NCBI GenBank assembly: GCA_016801845.1
Contig: CM028915.1
Location: 8,836,501-8,900,500 of the forward strand
From: Polydactylus sextarius
Taxonomy: Eukaryota; Chordata; Actinopteri; Polynemidae
Length of the DNA: 64,000 nt
Direction: 5' to 3'
Part shown: in pieces, positions 11,740 to 23,559 of the stretch
Position numbering within the stretch: the first letter of the stretch is position 1
Layout of the letters: the number at the start of each line of letters is the position of its first letter
Notes under the pieces: generated by a model
The model's input: only the letters and a program-made list of their open reading frames with translations
Told to the model about the DNA's origin: nothing
The model's database searches: none
Translations under genes and position numbers: made by a program

Positions 11740-12950
11740 CTCCCCCTCTACAGGGCCTCCTACATGGGAAAAGTAGACGAGCTATGAAAGCCATACAGTG
11801 TTGATCCAGCCGATAAGCTGACCAATTGGGTTCATTTATCAAGGAAAACCTTTGCTCAAATGGGATCCCTGTGTATGATGGAAACCCTTCTGACAACTCT
11901 ATCACATCCGCGTCTCTGTGGTTCTTGGCATGGTCACGTTGCAGAAACCCTAGCAGTGTTATTACAAATCTTTAGTGGCCTACAACAGGACATTAGTTAA
12001 AACAAATATGTAAATCCGAGTAAGACAGACCAGTAGGAGTGTCTGAATGATGTACGCCAGATAAACTATGCCTAGGAAGACAAGAAGAACGACCTCAACT
12101 CTCTTGATGCTGAAAAACCCACTTTGATATGATGAATTAAGCAAACTAGTGGCTGATCAGAGAGACACAGAGATGGTAAATAAAACTCATCTGGAATGGG
12201 TTTCTGTCTTTCTTCCGTACAAGCTGAAACCCAATACTCATATCAGATCTGAATGCTGTGCAGCGATAATAGCTGAATATTCATTTTGGTGCGAGCGGAA
12301 GACAAACATTCCCGTCCTTAATGACATCTCCTGGGAGGAAGTTCATTACACAAGGTTGTTACACAACAAAACCCTGTCACTTTGAGAGGTCAGAGGAGGT
12401 TCACACTGCTAACATTAGCGCAAAACCCAATGGCAACTAGGCTGGTGACACTTCCTGCATAAAATAACAACTCTAAAAGAACTGGGATACAAGTAACATC
12501 AGTTCTGCAGGTAGACATGATCAGACTTTGCTATACTGCCCTACTTTATGTCAGGCAGCAAAATACAATCATGATAACACTGAGATTTTATATAAGTCTG
12601 AGCAGAAATGGCGACCACTCAATCCAGTCGTTCAAAATATACAATTATCTTGCAGTTTAGTTCAATACACAAAGACATATTTGTTTATTTTGGGTTCAAC
12701 AGAGGCCATATCGTGAAAAACATGTTTGTCTTAAATGGCATTCATGTTATTTGAATCTGGACGAGCAATGGTTTATTTTCTGAATAAATGTGGCCTGTTT
12801 TGTTTGTCTTTTATCTGTTTATTCACATTATAAATGTAACACTGTGGCTCTTCCTACATAATAAAATAACTGATATTTCTCTCAAGAAACACCATATTTA
12901 TTGAAGATTGTAATTTTTCTGAATAGTCAATCTTTCAGTCCCACTTACAA
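11740..12950. other. Unique non-coding sequence, no gene seen
   Basis: Open frames reach 78 codons (12149-12385, plus strand) without recognisable features. A few TAAT and CAAT motifs occur but no cluster stands out. Confidence 0.6.
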
Positions 12951-12956
12951 TAATAT

Positions 12957-12990
12957 ATGTGTGTGTGTGTGTGTGTGTGCGCGTGTGTGT
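12957..12990. repeat. (GT)n microsatellite
   Basis: GT dinucleotides with a short GCGC interruption are seen directly. Alternating purine-pyrimidine sequence of this kind can adopt Z-form DNA. Confidence 0.93.
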
Positions 12991-13401
12991 CTGTGGGTGG
13001 GTATAAATGTTCCCTGCACTTCTAAATAAGTGTTTACATATGCTGGACTTTGTGGAAAACATGTCTGAAACCAGAGCTGGCCTTTACGGAATAACATAAG
13101 GAAAAAAGACCAAGAAATTTTAATAATACTCGCCGATTCGTCTTGCACAGTAACAGGCAGGTGTACTGTATGTATGTATTCCTGATGGAAAGTGTGTGCG
13201 TTTCTGAGTGTGTCTCTGGGAAAACACTGTGGTTGTAGTTATACACTGTTCTGTGCACTGATTGATGGTTGCTGTCCATGCAGACCTACATTTCTGAGTG
13301 GATTGGAGTCATAGCACATGAGCAAACACAAGACGAAAGACTGTGGAACTCTCCACTACAAAGAATAGACTCTCTGCGCCACATATACACACTGCAGAGA
13401 A

Positions 13402-13469
13402 ACACACACTCTCTCTCTTTCTCACTCTCATACACACACAATCACACACACACACACACACACACACAC
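13402..13469. repeat. CT-rich then (CA)n microsatellite
   Basis: A CT-rich run precedes about 13 CA units (13443-13469). A 151-codon plus frame (13269-13724) and a 107-codon minus frame (13309-13632) both span it. The repeat removes stops in both, so neither is treated as coding. Confidence 0.92.
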
Positions 13470-13817
13470 CACACCCACAGATCCACTTCCCCACCTCCAG
13501 CGCTTGAAGATCTACCTGCCAGCTGCTGCCAGTCGCAGGGAAAGATGGGCTTTGTTGGTTTTGTGAAACCCACCGACAAGACCCCCCTGGAGACTGCAGG
13601 TCTCCAACAGCACAAGCCTCAGCCTTATCCACTCCGCCGCACAGGCAATCTGTTTTCTATATTACCAGCCTGTATCACTGTACTATGCACTATAGAACAG
13701 CAATTGAGCAGGAAATTAAGTTAGGGGATCGGTATTTGGCGGAGGAGAACGAGCTGGTGTGGTCTTCCCTCTCCACATACAAGGATCATTAAATATCACA
13801 CGAGTTTCTTGATAAAT

Positions 13818-13945
13818 TTCCTCTTCTCTTCTCTCTGCTGTTCCCATCAACTCACTCCCGTCTTCCTCCTCTCTCCTCTTCTTTCTGTCTCTTTTCTTTC
13901 TTCCTCAATTTCCCTCTCATCATCTGCCCGTTTCTCTCTCGTCTT
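13818..13945. repeat. Long pyrimidine-rich tract
   Basis: About 130 bases made overwhelmingly of T and C with scattered A/G. A weaker pyrimidine-rich zone follows at about 14090-14170. Such tracts can form H-DNA or act as polypyrimidine tracts, but no exon is supported next to them. Confidence 0.75.
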
Positions 13946-14373
13946 GCTGTATTTGTAGTGTGTATGAAACAAAACATCCTAATGGATGTTTGAACAGCTT
14001 GAGATGTGTCGGCCTGGGAACTACCTCCCTGTGACAAGGAGCTCTGGCAGGGAATTGAGACCATTACAAGGGGAAAATAGAGGACATATTTCTGTCTTTT
14101 GCTCTTTGTTTATTTCTTTTCCTCTCTTTGGGTCCTTCTGTGTAGCCCCCCCTTTCCTTCTGCCTTTCTCACATACTTCTTATCCTTAACTGTTTTCAAT
14201 GAGCATGTGTGTTTGAGTGTAAAAAGTTAGTATGTGACTGAAAAAAAAACAACAGAGCAACAGTGAGTTAGGTCAGCATGCCACTATCCAAAGTAGTAAT
14301 ACTTGATTTCACTGAAGCTGTGGCAGTTCTGGTGAAATGAATGAACACTTGTGTGCACATTCTCCCAGTCACG

Positions 14374-14395
14374 TTTTTTTTTTTTTTTTTTTTTT
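14374..14395. repeat. Poly-T run, 22 bases
   Basis: Uninterrupted T run seen directly. Confidence 0.95.
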
Positions 14396-14835
14396 AAATC
14401 CTCTGTGAATTCTCAGTTTTATTTTTCTGGCACCCAAAAAAAGACTTTCTGTTTCTTGTATTAACTTGTTAATCATAAACCTCATTATCAAACTAATAAT
14501 TAACCGATATTTCAAATTACTTTTAGGTTAATTTTGGTGTTCAAATGCCCCAGATCTCAAATTATTAATGAATTGTATATTCATAGAAGACACTGATTCC
14601 ATTTTACTCATAACCTCACACTTTTCAAAGAAGTCTTTACTGGTGTGTTTGAGTGGACCTGAGTGGATGCCAGTGCATCTTGTGCTACATATATTCACAA
14701 TGTAAATTAATAATTTACATTTGCAATTCAGTTTCTTAATATCTAATTAGATTTATAACTGAACAAAAAATCATGTAAAGATGCGACTCATATGGGAAAG
14801 ATTATCTCCTTTCAGCGACTGAAATTTTGAGTTTG

Positions 14836-14854
14836 TTTTTTTTTTTTTTTTTTT
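14836..14854. repeat. Poly-T run, 19 bases
   Basis: Uninterrupted T run seen directly, about 440 bases downstream of a 22-base T run. Confidence 0.95.
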
Positions 14855-14859
14855 ATCAA

Positions 14860-16130
14860 AATAAGGTTTTTACATAAACCTGAAAGCAGACACTGGCTTT
14901 CCTGTGTTTATCCAGAGAGACAGCAGCAGACACAGAAACACACACACACAAGGACAAAGAGCTCTTGCTGCTACAATCTAAGGTCAATCAGTAGTGTTGA
15001 CAGCTAAATTAACAATTGCTACAAGAACCATTACTTTTGGCTCCTGGTTGTGTAACAATGAATAGATAAACCAATACACTGTCAGACAGATAGTCAAATA
15101 AATCAATATCTATAAATAATCGAATGAAATGAAAAATATATATTGCTTATGCAGGCAGATGTAGGACTATCACTGGCCACACAGGACACACACACAGCTC
15201 TTGTGGCTTGTACAGTGGTCAGGTTAGTGGGAGGCAGTCGGAGAGATAAGACGCCAAACAGGTCTAAATCCCTCCTGAAGCAGTCTTGATGGACAGACAG
15301 GCCACCATTAACAATGCGGTGGCTTGTGAGAGCAGCAGTTGATGGAAAGATACCCTGGCATTTGCTGTGTTAAGAAGTGGCCCTTAAAGATTTCACACTT
15401 CCAATTTCTTTGAATTATCTGCCATCTCCAGCCTGTCACTCAGTCTGACAATCTCAGATTCTTGCTCACTGAGGCACCAGGCTGGTTATTGACAAAGCAA
15501 TTCACCGTGATACAGCAAAGCCTGATAAAACATTAGTCAAACAACACAACGTACAACTCGAGACAACTCACAGATGGATGGAGGCTTGAATTTGTTGTTT
15601 CTCTCTTTAAATACATTTTTATTTATGTCTGGTATATTGTGATTCACACCTTATACTGACTTAGATTACTGAGTAGATTTAGCACAATGTGCATGGTGTT
15701 CTCACAACAGACAGACATTACACTGTGTCTATGTCTTTGTGAAATACTATAAATCAGTGATTTAGTGTGACTTGAAACTAACTAACAGCGCAGCAGAGAA
15801 TCTCCTTCATGTGTCATAATTTGTTAAATTGTAACATAACGAGCAGAATGGATATGTTAAGGTTCATCTAAGGCAGGGATGACAGCCAATGCCATCATGA
15901 CAGTTGAACAGACTGCTTATCAGATCTTTACTGGTTTGATTCACTCACTGCCGCAGACAGGCCATGATAGAAATATCACAACATCCCCATTACCCTCAGT
16001 ATTCGGTACATAGTGCACAGCCTGTGCTTTCCATGAATTATTAAAAGCAGACAGATTACGCTGCAAGGCTGGAAGTCTAGAGGCATGCTACAGATGCTGC
16101 TGAGCAAAACAGTAACATCAGAAGTGTGTT
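14860..16130. other. Unique non-coding sequence, no gene seen
   Basis: Apart from a short CA run near 14940-14950, this is high-complexity sequence with no frame above 60 codons. The part at about 15180-15560 has the even composition of the candidate islands elsewhere, but I see no motif cluster that justifies a separate call. Confidence 0.55.
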
Positions 16131-16133
16131 TTT

Positions 16134-16137
<4 letters not shown>

Positions 16138-16169
<32 letters not shown>
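16138..16169. repeat. Poly-T run, 32 bases
   Basis: Uninterrupted T run seen directly. It is the second-longest homopolymer in the window. Confidence 0.95.
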
Positions 16170-16173
<4 letters not shown>

Positions 16174-16453
16174 GAGAAGGACTTTTTTTTCAGGTCTGCA
16201 TCAGATTAGAGAGGGTGGCCACTTGGACAGACATATCGGTATGTGGATAAGAAAAAGGAAATTGTGGGTGGGGTTTGCACATGTGTGTATTCCTGTGCTC
16301 ATGTGTGAGTGTGTACGCATTTGTAGCAAAGGATGAAGGGGGTTGAAGGGCAGAGTGTCAGGGCTTGTCTGACATGTGGCCTGGTGGGTTGGCTGGATGG
16401 CTGGTTTGCTGTCTAGATGGCGGGTTGGGTGCAGCCAAGCTCGAGCCTGGCAA

Positions 16454-16490
<37 letters not shown>
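16454..16490. repeat. (CT)n microsatellite
   Basis: CT dinucleotides with TTTC interruptions are seen directly. The 70-codon minus frame over this area contains an Arg/Glu alternation produced by the repeat. Confidence 0.93.
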
Positions 16491-16499
16491 GCTCTCCCT

Positions 16500-16925
16500 G
16501 GAGTGACGGGCTGAGACATTAAGACAGGCGTTTTAATTAACTGTGCCACTCTTCCACCTGCTGCCCTCAATATGCTCCGGCCCAGGCAAGCTGTCTCTCA
16601 TACCACTGACTCTCTTGCACTTCTTCTGCTCCATCCTTCCCACGTCTCCCATCATTTTTCCACTCTCTCCCCCGCTTTTTTATCACTTTACTTCCAATTT
16701 TCAAATCTTACCCTCAATCAGTGTGACTTGCTCTCCCTAACCTCACTTTTCTATCCCCTGTGCATCTCTCCGTCGTTTGACCCTAATAAATGAAAACTCA
16801 TACCAATAGATAAGACGACACCACGAGGCTCATATGACAGAATTAGCCAATTTCTTTTTTGAAGTTGAGAGAATTAATTTCTACATGTGTCCTGTTCTAC
16901 TGACCCCCTAACTACTACCCCCCTC
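16500..16925. other. Pyrimidine-rich non-coding sequence
   Basis: T/C-rich sequence with two overlapping plus frames of 65 and 73 codons whose Ser/Leu/Pro/Phe-rich composition follows from the base bias. No gene is supported. Confidence 0.6.
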
Positions 16926-16929
16926 TCCC

Positions 16930-16955
16930 CACACACACACACACACACACACACA
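16930..16955. repeat. (CA)n microsatellite
   Basis: About 13 CA units preceded by C-rich runs, seen directly. Confidence 0.94.
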
Positions 16956-17004
16956 TTCTCACGCTCTTCAAATCTATCTGGTAATTCAGTTCTGCCCAAC
17001 ACTC

Positions 17005-17029
17005 ATCAGGCTATTCATTAAAGCCTGAT
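17005..17029. other. Perfect 8-bp inverted repeat (hairpin)
   Basis: ATCAGGCT at 17005-17012 and its exact reverse complement AGCCTGAT at 17022-17029 flank a nine-base loop containing ATTCATTAA. The loop carries an ATTA homeodomain core. This may be a dimeric binding site or a chance hairpin. Confidence 0.6.
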
Positions 17030-17344
17030 TGGAGATGGATATTTCTGTTCCCTCATGGCAGAATAGAGCTAGGGATCAAACTGGGGACATTACCGGATTT
17101 AGAGGAGCAAAGGCAACACACAGCATCCTTGTGAGTGTGTACACTCGGACATGTCTGTGTGAATATGTGCTCATAAATGTTTGTATTAATATGTGTAAAT
17201 GTATGCCTGGTCATTTAAGAATCCCATTTAGTGCAGAGACTTCTATGGTTTAATCATTTAGATCATAAATTGAGAATTAATTCGAACAGAATGGAGCAAC
17301 AAATGATCCACTTTTAGCACTCTACTTAAATTGTATTACACTTT

Positions 17345-17700
17345 TAATGGGGTTAATAATAGATGCATTAGCAACACAGGAAAACGACTCTACAAAGTGT
17401 TGTATTAAAAGGATTAATGTCCTCCCTTCAGAATTAAAGCTAGGTCTTGAAGATACAGTTAAAACTAACAAATGGCCCAGCTCTGGCTCCACGATGGGGC
17501 CTCAGTCGCAGGAAAACTACAGTAAGACGACAGCAACTGGGGCCAGTATATCACCCATGCAGACAGGGAGCATTCATCTGCTCTGTGAGGAGAGGTGACT
17601 TTGAAGTTCTCCGCAGTGAGGTGAAAGAGCAGCCGTGGCCTCAACCTCTATGTTTATGTAGCCGCACTAGCCCTGGGAGAGCTCTTAATGAATGATGTGG
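17345..17700. promoter_or_regulatory. Candidate conserved non-coding island
   Basis: High-complexity block with TAAT and ATTA cores near both ends and few simple repeats. Two overlapping plus frames of 83 and 82 codons in different phases cross it. Simultaneous openness in two phases with no recognisable product argues against coding. Enhancer function is inferred. Confidence 0.33.
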
Positions 17701-17730
17701 ATAGATGGACGCCACAGTTAAAAGCATACA

Positions 17731-17748
17731 CTCACACGTCTGTGTGAG
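17731..17748. other. Perfect 7-bp hairpin in CA/TG-rich sequence
   Basis: CTCACAC and GTGTGAG flank a four-base loop. Because the arms are CA/TG-like and sit near other CA-rich sequence, chance or repeat origin is likely. Confidence 0.5.
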
Positions 17749-18489
17749 GGCCAAGACACACACCAAGGATTTACACATACTTTATGTGCAGGTCGTGGAC
17801 ATGTCGGCATGTAGAGTACAAGCAAGTATGTGTCTGTGTCTGTGTCTGCATGTACTGAACAGCAACATGCATTAAACAGTAGGCAAGGGGACTACTGGGT
17901 TTAGTAAATGTTTGTATTATACTATATTAAACTAATAGATTTCAAAATTAGCAGGGACTGACCTGTCAGAAGCAAGCTGTGCCAACATCCTCCAGCAATT
18001 TCTTTCACTGGCGAGCTGGGTAACGTCACTTCCTGTGGGATGAGGATGTTTTTCTTCATGTTCCCACATGCCCGCCCACAGCCCCACTGAAACAATCTGC
18101 CATCACCTGCGTGTCAATTAAATAAATTTGAGTTTACAATTTGAGTACAAAAATTATCATCTGATCAACAGATTTCTGCACATATTGTAACAATCTGAAT
18201 TTAAGAGAAGTGTGGTCTCATTTCCAAAACAAAGCTACTACGCTGAGGTAATATCATATAATAAGAGATATATGATAATATCAAATGATGGAAGATATGT
18301 TGGCTTCTTCGTTAATTGCAAAATAAAAAGGGAGAGGGGGTGCTCCAACCCCCCGCAGATGCATCTCACTTCCCTGTCTAGCACACCTCTAGGAGCATGT
18401 TGTCCTTGTTGTGCTGCTGCTGCATGGGGCCTCTGGTGATAAATTATGGATGCAACGCAAAAGCTGTAAAATTTGTTGTATCTTCTATT

Positions 18490-18785
18490 ATCTTCATGTT
18501 AAAGGCCACAAAAGCTCTTCAGTGAAGTCAGCCATTAAGAAATGACAGGTATTGCTATCAGGCTTCTTTATAGCCTATTACCTGCAATGACAGCAGCTGC
18601 TGCTGCACCACTGTACGGCCTATCACATTATTTGCAGCTAAAGTCAGCTACTGTGTCATTTCGCCTCATTTTCTTGACAGTGCTATCATAAATCCATTGG
18701 GCTGCAGGGGAAACTGTCGACTACCTCGATTATCTTCATAGCCTGAATGAATTCTGAAATGTATGTAACAGGCAATGACTGTTAT
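18490..18785. promoter_or_regulatory. Candidate enhancer island with three TGACAG sites
   Basis: Three plus-strand TGACAG motifs lie at 18543-18548, 18588-18593 and 18675-18680. TGACAG is the core bound by MEIS/PREP/TGIF-type TALE homeodomain proteins. The block also holds a CAGCAGCTGCTG E-box-like core and several CpGs, is free of simple repeats and has no long open frame. Motif positions are seen; the reading as a TALE-responsive enhancer is inferred. Confidence 0.42.
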
Positions 18786-18789
18786 GGAT

Positions 18790-20035
18790 CAGGAGCCAGG
18801 GCCATATTCTCACTAACTCTCTCTCTCTCCCGCCTTCCTTGTCTCTCTCTCTGGTGATGTGCCGATCGAGGGCTTGAGGGCTCTGATATTCGCATAAAAT
18901 TGAGTAAAGTAGGTGAACTTTGAAGCGTGCGGTGACAACTCGTGACTAGTGATGCCAGCTTCATTTCTTTAAAGACATTGTCCAGCTGATTTGTACGTGT
19001 AGGTTTTTTGAGATGACAAATCTAAAAATATCATTTTTCCTCCTCTTGTTCAAAACATTCATACTTTGCCCCAATTGAAGTTTGGAGGTTCTACTCTTTT
19101 TCTGAAAAGTGGGAGAAACTACAGAGAGCTCTTCAGAAATATTTATGTAAAATTCAGATTTATACATGGTTTGGCTAATTCATATTTTGTGCCATCTAAG
19201 TCCTTTTGGACAGAAATCTTAAGTCAATATTGGTAATGATAAATGCAAAAATATTCTTCTTGCTTGGTGATTTGTTTGTTTTCTGTTTGCATTCCTGCTA
19301 TGGTATGAAAAGCAAATATGAATTACAATTCTAGAATGACTAAAAGTGAGGAAACATGTTTCAGTCACTTAAATTTTACTAAGCAATACCATGGACCATA
19401 TTAAATGATTTCTGAAACACTGTAGCGACACTATTATCACAAATGTAGATAATGAACTAATAATATTCAACTGTGTAGGACTGTATTGTCCCCTGTTATT
19501 TAAATATATACTATAACGTGGTTTAGCAGTGTTGTTAGTGTGTGGGTTTGTTGATTTTTTTTCTGTATAACTGTAAATACATAATAAAAAGAACTAATAG
19601 GAACCACTTTTTGCATGAAGGAGCAAGAACAAGACAGATTGAGAGATAGATTCATTATCTATTTGGTAACATGTTGATTAAATGGTATGGTGGTGTGATG
19701 CCTGCACATTGTTTTACTATACCTGTCAGGACAAGATTGTGGTTTGCCCCACAGGTGACCTTCGACACGCGGCTTACATGCTCCACAAAACGAGGGACGA
19801 CCACATTTCCATTAGAACCACTACCAATTTGTCCATAGTCATTCTGCCTGCAGGGAGAAAAATATAAACATAATTAAAAACATAATGAATCACCTGCAGG
19901 CATCATCATATATTTTTATCACATTTTAAGCCATATACGATGTCATTTCAAAGCATGAAATTATTACTTTTTTTTTTTTTTTTTTCAGTTTCTATAGGGT
20001 AAAATAAATAATCAAGTCAATTAAACTATTGCAGT
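18790..20035. other. Non-coding AT-rich stretch with CT tract and poly-T
   Basis: Begins with broken CT runs (about 18815-18852), then AT-rich unique sequence with frames of at most 68 codons, and contains an 18-base T run at 19968-19985. Nothing coding is supported. Confidence 0.6.
19968..19985. repeat. Poly-T run, 18 bases
   Basis: Uninterrupted T run seen directly. Confidence 0.94.
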
Positions 20036-20039
20036 GAGT

Positions 20040-20420
20040 AGTTTCCACCTGGGACCGTAGAGCATATGCGTTTCCTCCCATTTCTACGAATCCTCTTTGT
20101 GACAATAACGAGACACAGCCCTATCAGAAGTGAAACACCTCACTAACTAATTAGACTCTCAGGCTGCAGTCTGACAAAATAAAAAGAGAAAAGTGCTTGA
20201 AGGAAGACTTGCTCTCCCGCAATTTGCATCTGCCACTTTTTACTGCATCTGTTCCAAGTGCCATTCAACGCTCTCTTCCTCCTTTTGTTGGGAAGTGTTG
20301 AGCCCCAACTATTTAAGCTCACCTCCTACCTACCCAGAGCTTTGTTCCTGCTCCTCTGCAGACCAGTAATGAGCCAACCGCCACAAAACCGCTAGGAAAT
20401 TATGACTCATTACGGACGGG
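20040..20420. promoter_or_regulatory. Candidate conserved non-coding island
   Basis: Repeat-free, evenly composed block with an ATTTGCAT octamer (POU-type) near 20222, CTAATTAG near 20144 and several CpGs. It is bounded downstream by a CT-rich tract at 20481-20515. The regulatory role is inferred from motif content only. Confidence 0.33.
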
Positions 20421-20480
20421 GTCTAGACCGCTCCACAGCCTCTCCTCCTCCTCCACTCCATCCTACATGCCCACATGTAA

Positions 20481-20515
20481 TCCTCTCTCTCTCTCTCCCT
20501 TTCTCTTACTCTCAT
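20481..20515. repeat. CT-rich microsatellite-like tract
   Basis: CT dinucleotides with minor interruptions are seen directly. Confidence 0.85.
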
Positions 20516-20519
20516 CCCT

Positions 20520-21225
20520 TCAGCCCATACAGAAAGACCCCAACACCTCCCTATCAATTAGAGCCTATTACAGGGCTCCCATGCTAGCAGGGCAAAGAAA
20601 GAGGGCCTTCACAGCTCAAGAGTGTGTGCAGGAGAGATTGGGAGAGTTGAATGGGGAGCCTTAAGGTGCTCCTTTCACACCCTTGCCCTTATCCATTATG
20701 CCAGTCTGTACAGCTCCCTAGGAGAAACGTGCAGCCCCAAGAAGACTTGGGGATGAAAATAAGTCAAGGGAGGGATTCTTGGTCACACCTTTTTCTTTTT
20801 ACTTCTACTCCAGTGTCACATTATATCATAACTAGTCCTTTAGTGAAGAAACATGGTCACTGTGCTCCTCCTTTACATGGCACGTCAGAAAAAGATGACT
20901 ATAATGATCTGAAGAAATTAGGTATGTGTCATATGACCTGTGTTCATCTTGGGCAGACAGACTGAGACTGATATTAACAAGATACTAAAGGAAATGGTGG
21001 ACAAGCACCTTCATATGAAAATTCATGTGGTTATCGATTTCTTTTAGTTTCACTCCTTTGCACCCTCTATCGCATTCCCCCAGGCAATATATACAAATTC
21101 ATGGGGCTGTTGGTCTTTATTTGGAGCAAAAAAAAATGTTCCACTGTGCCAGCATTTTAGAATATCTTTTTTTTTCCTGATAGGATATGTATCAGCTTTT
21201 CATTCAAGCATGCTATGCTCATTGG
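20520..21225. other. Unique non-coding sequence, no gene seen
   Basis: A 104-codon plus frame (20651-20965) is the longest here. Its translation is Cys/His/Pro/Ser-rich without any recognisable fold or membrane segment, and no convincing splice context was found, so it is left uncalled. Confidence 0.5.
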
Positions 21226-21229
21226 CTTT

Positions 21230-21480
21230 TGAAGCTACGGTGCATTTCAAGGCAATCCCTGTGAGAGTGAATGGGTGAGATCACATGGGTTTGAGGTGGT
21301 TTAGAATGGCAAATCCTGCTGAAAGTGTCATTTCCAGTCGGAGACATCAATTTGGTGTGTGAAACAGGGCCCCGGGAGAGCTGGATAGCCGGGGAGATTC
21401 TTGACAAGAGCAAAGGGCCTGGGGATCAGCTCATACTCACCTGGATAAGATGGGAATTTCGCAAAGCGTTTCAAATACAT
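21230..21480. promoter_or_regulatory. Candidate conserved non-coding island
   Basis: Compact G/C-balanced block, CpG-richer than its flanks, containing CATCAATTTG and the palindrome GGGCCC. Two minus-strand frames in different phases overlap it. No product is recognised, so a non-coding conserved element is the preferred but unproven reading. Confidence 0.3.
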
Positions 21481-21484
21481 GGAG

Positions 21485-23555
21485 CAAAGTGAGAAAGGAG
21501 GAAGAGAGGAAGAAACATGATAGACAACTTTAAAAAAGTGCAGGGAGAATCTAAAAGGCACGGGCATGTTTGACATCACTTCTGCTGCATTGTACGAGGA
21601 GCCTTTGAATAGAATACAGTGAATTATGGTAATGTCATTAACCTAATTTGTTACATTACAACATTTTTTTAAATCATTAATATGGATACCTAGATGCACA
21701 ACTTGGGCAAATAAGGCTAGAGGCAGAACAACTATTTGTCCTCCTTGACTTTGGACTATAGTGTGCGGTAGTTGTTTGCACTGGTAAAGAACAGACAAAA
21801 CAGGAGATGATCAATGACCTCCATCTGGGAAGGACTGTCAAAGCCCATAAGTATGGTTGATAGGGATATTAAAACACTGACATGCACAAATAAAAAGCTA
21901 AATTATTGGCAGAACCATTTCTGGCCAAACATTTTGATAACTGTAATACAGTGTACATAAGCAGCGATATTAACTCTAATATAAAGCCTCAATTAGCTTA
22001 AGTGAGAGCAAAATGGCTGATAATTATTGCACCAACTCATTAGACTTGTTTTGACACAAAACCCACTTAAATTACCACACAGACATAAACACCAGCACAG
22101 ATGCAAATACACACTTGCAGATGTTAGACTTTATTCCCGTCATAATGAGGCAGATACTGTACAGGTTGGGTTTTACTTGTTTAGACGAAAAGCTAAACAC
22201 TTCAAACTAGATTTAATAGGGTCTTACCATTACATGGGTAATTTATATTAGAATATGGGTGGTACGTTTAATGAACTGATACTTGCTACAAAAACAAATG
22301 GCAAAGGATTGTCAGGAAGCGCGTCACAGTGCACATTAAGACTCATTAAAGGCACATGGTTCCTTACGTTTTAACAGTTTTTTACTTCCCAAGAGCTGAA
22401 TGTAGCCAACTTAGCACAATAAGCTCGCTGGCAGTTGAGATCTCTGGATAGAAACTAATAATAAAGAAGTCAATTACAAAGTAGAGAACATTATCTATGA
22501 AATGGTGAAGAGTACAAAAGCCAGGAAATCCTCTGCTGTACTGGCTATACATCTTGGCTAATAATGATACAGACTCCTTAGGAATAAAATCCTTGGGGCC
22601 GGTCATGAAAGTTTAAGATTCAATGCGGTAAAATACAATGTGCCATAAAATATTAATGTGCGTGGTAAAATTATGCTGGTGGTAATATTTTAGATTGCTG
22701 CTGTCTGTAAAAGAGGCATATCTGTATTTATTTACAAGCAGGGATAGTGGATGGGGGGCTTTGTTTGAAGCCATGTTTATGAATATCGACTCAGGCTCCT
22801 AGGTAAGTGGCTATAAATCTGTGAGAGGATCTTTGTAAAGTTCCCTTGGAGGACATAACTTCAGGTCTAACCGCCTCCTTCCTTCACTTGACTTTTAAAC
22901 ATTTAGATGTAGCCTGGCCAACTGCATTTAGAGCAGCTTCTAAATTATGAAGCGCTCCATTTTGAGAGTCCTAGTGTTAACCAATCAAAGTAGATAAATT
23001 GGGGCAATAGATTTCTCTTGGATAGACACAGAGGTGTGTTTGGCCCTTGATCTGGAGTGTTTATGAGTTTGGGGAACACTAAAATGAATCCCTGCACAAC
23101 GTGCTATATTCCAGATGTTGACTTGGACGTCCTCAACGGAAGATGCCCTAAAACCCTTGAGATCAACACCATGTACCCACATTCTTTATAACAAACTCAC
23201 ACCAGATACGGTGCTTCAGTACTCATTGTTTTTACAAGTGTGTAAAACATTTAACTTTGCAGTATCATCTTTCCATGTAAGTCTCTTTGGGCAAAACAAT
23301 GAAAAGTGTGTCTTACTTGGAGCCAAGACCATGACCTGTGCTAATCAGAGCTGCATTACTTGTTGTACGATCAACATGATAATTCACTGCATAGCTCATA
23401 TCACCTTAGGCTATTGAGACCAGGAGGAAGAGTTCTCCTGGACTACAGTGGATAACTCTTTCACAGGTGGCTCATTCACATGTCCTCTCTTTTTCATCTA
23501 CGCCACATCTTTGGTATGTTTATTTATTTATTTTACTTTAATGTCCTGAACTTCA
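21485..23555. other. Non-coding stretch, no gene seen
   Basis: AT-rich unique sequence. The longest frame is 100 codons (23115-23417, plus strand), Cys/Thr-rich and without recognisable features. The motif CCAATCAAAG (CCAAT box plus a TCF/SOX-like CAAAG) lies near 22981, and a TTTA repeat at about 23519-23533. Confidence 0.55.
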
Positions 23556-23559
23556 GCTC

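Noticed and set aside
13269..13724. 151-codon plus-strand open frame
   Set aside because: It runs through a CT/CA microsatellite that suppresses stops in several phases. The flanking parts show no domain.
16138..16169. Poly-T run as a Pol III or bacterial-type terminator
   Set aside because: No upstream Pol III gene or GC-rich stem, and the sequence is clearly not bacterial. It is treated as a simple repeat.
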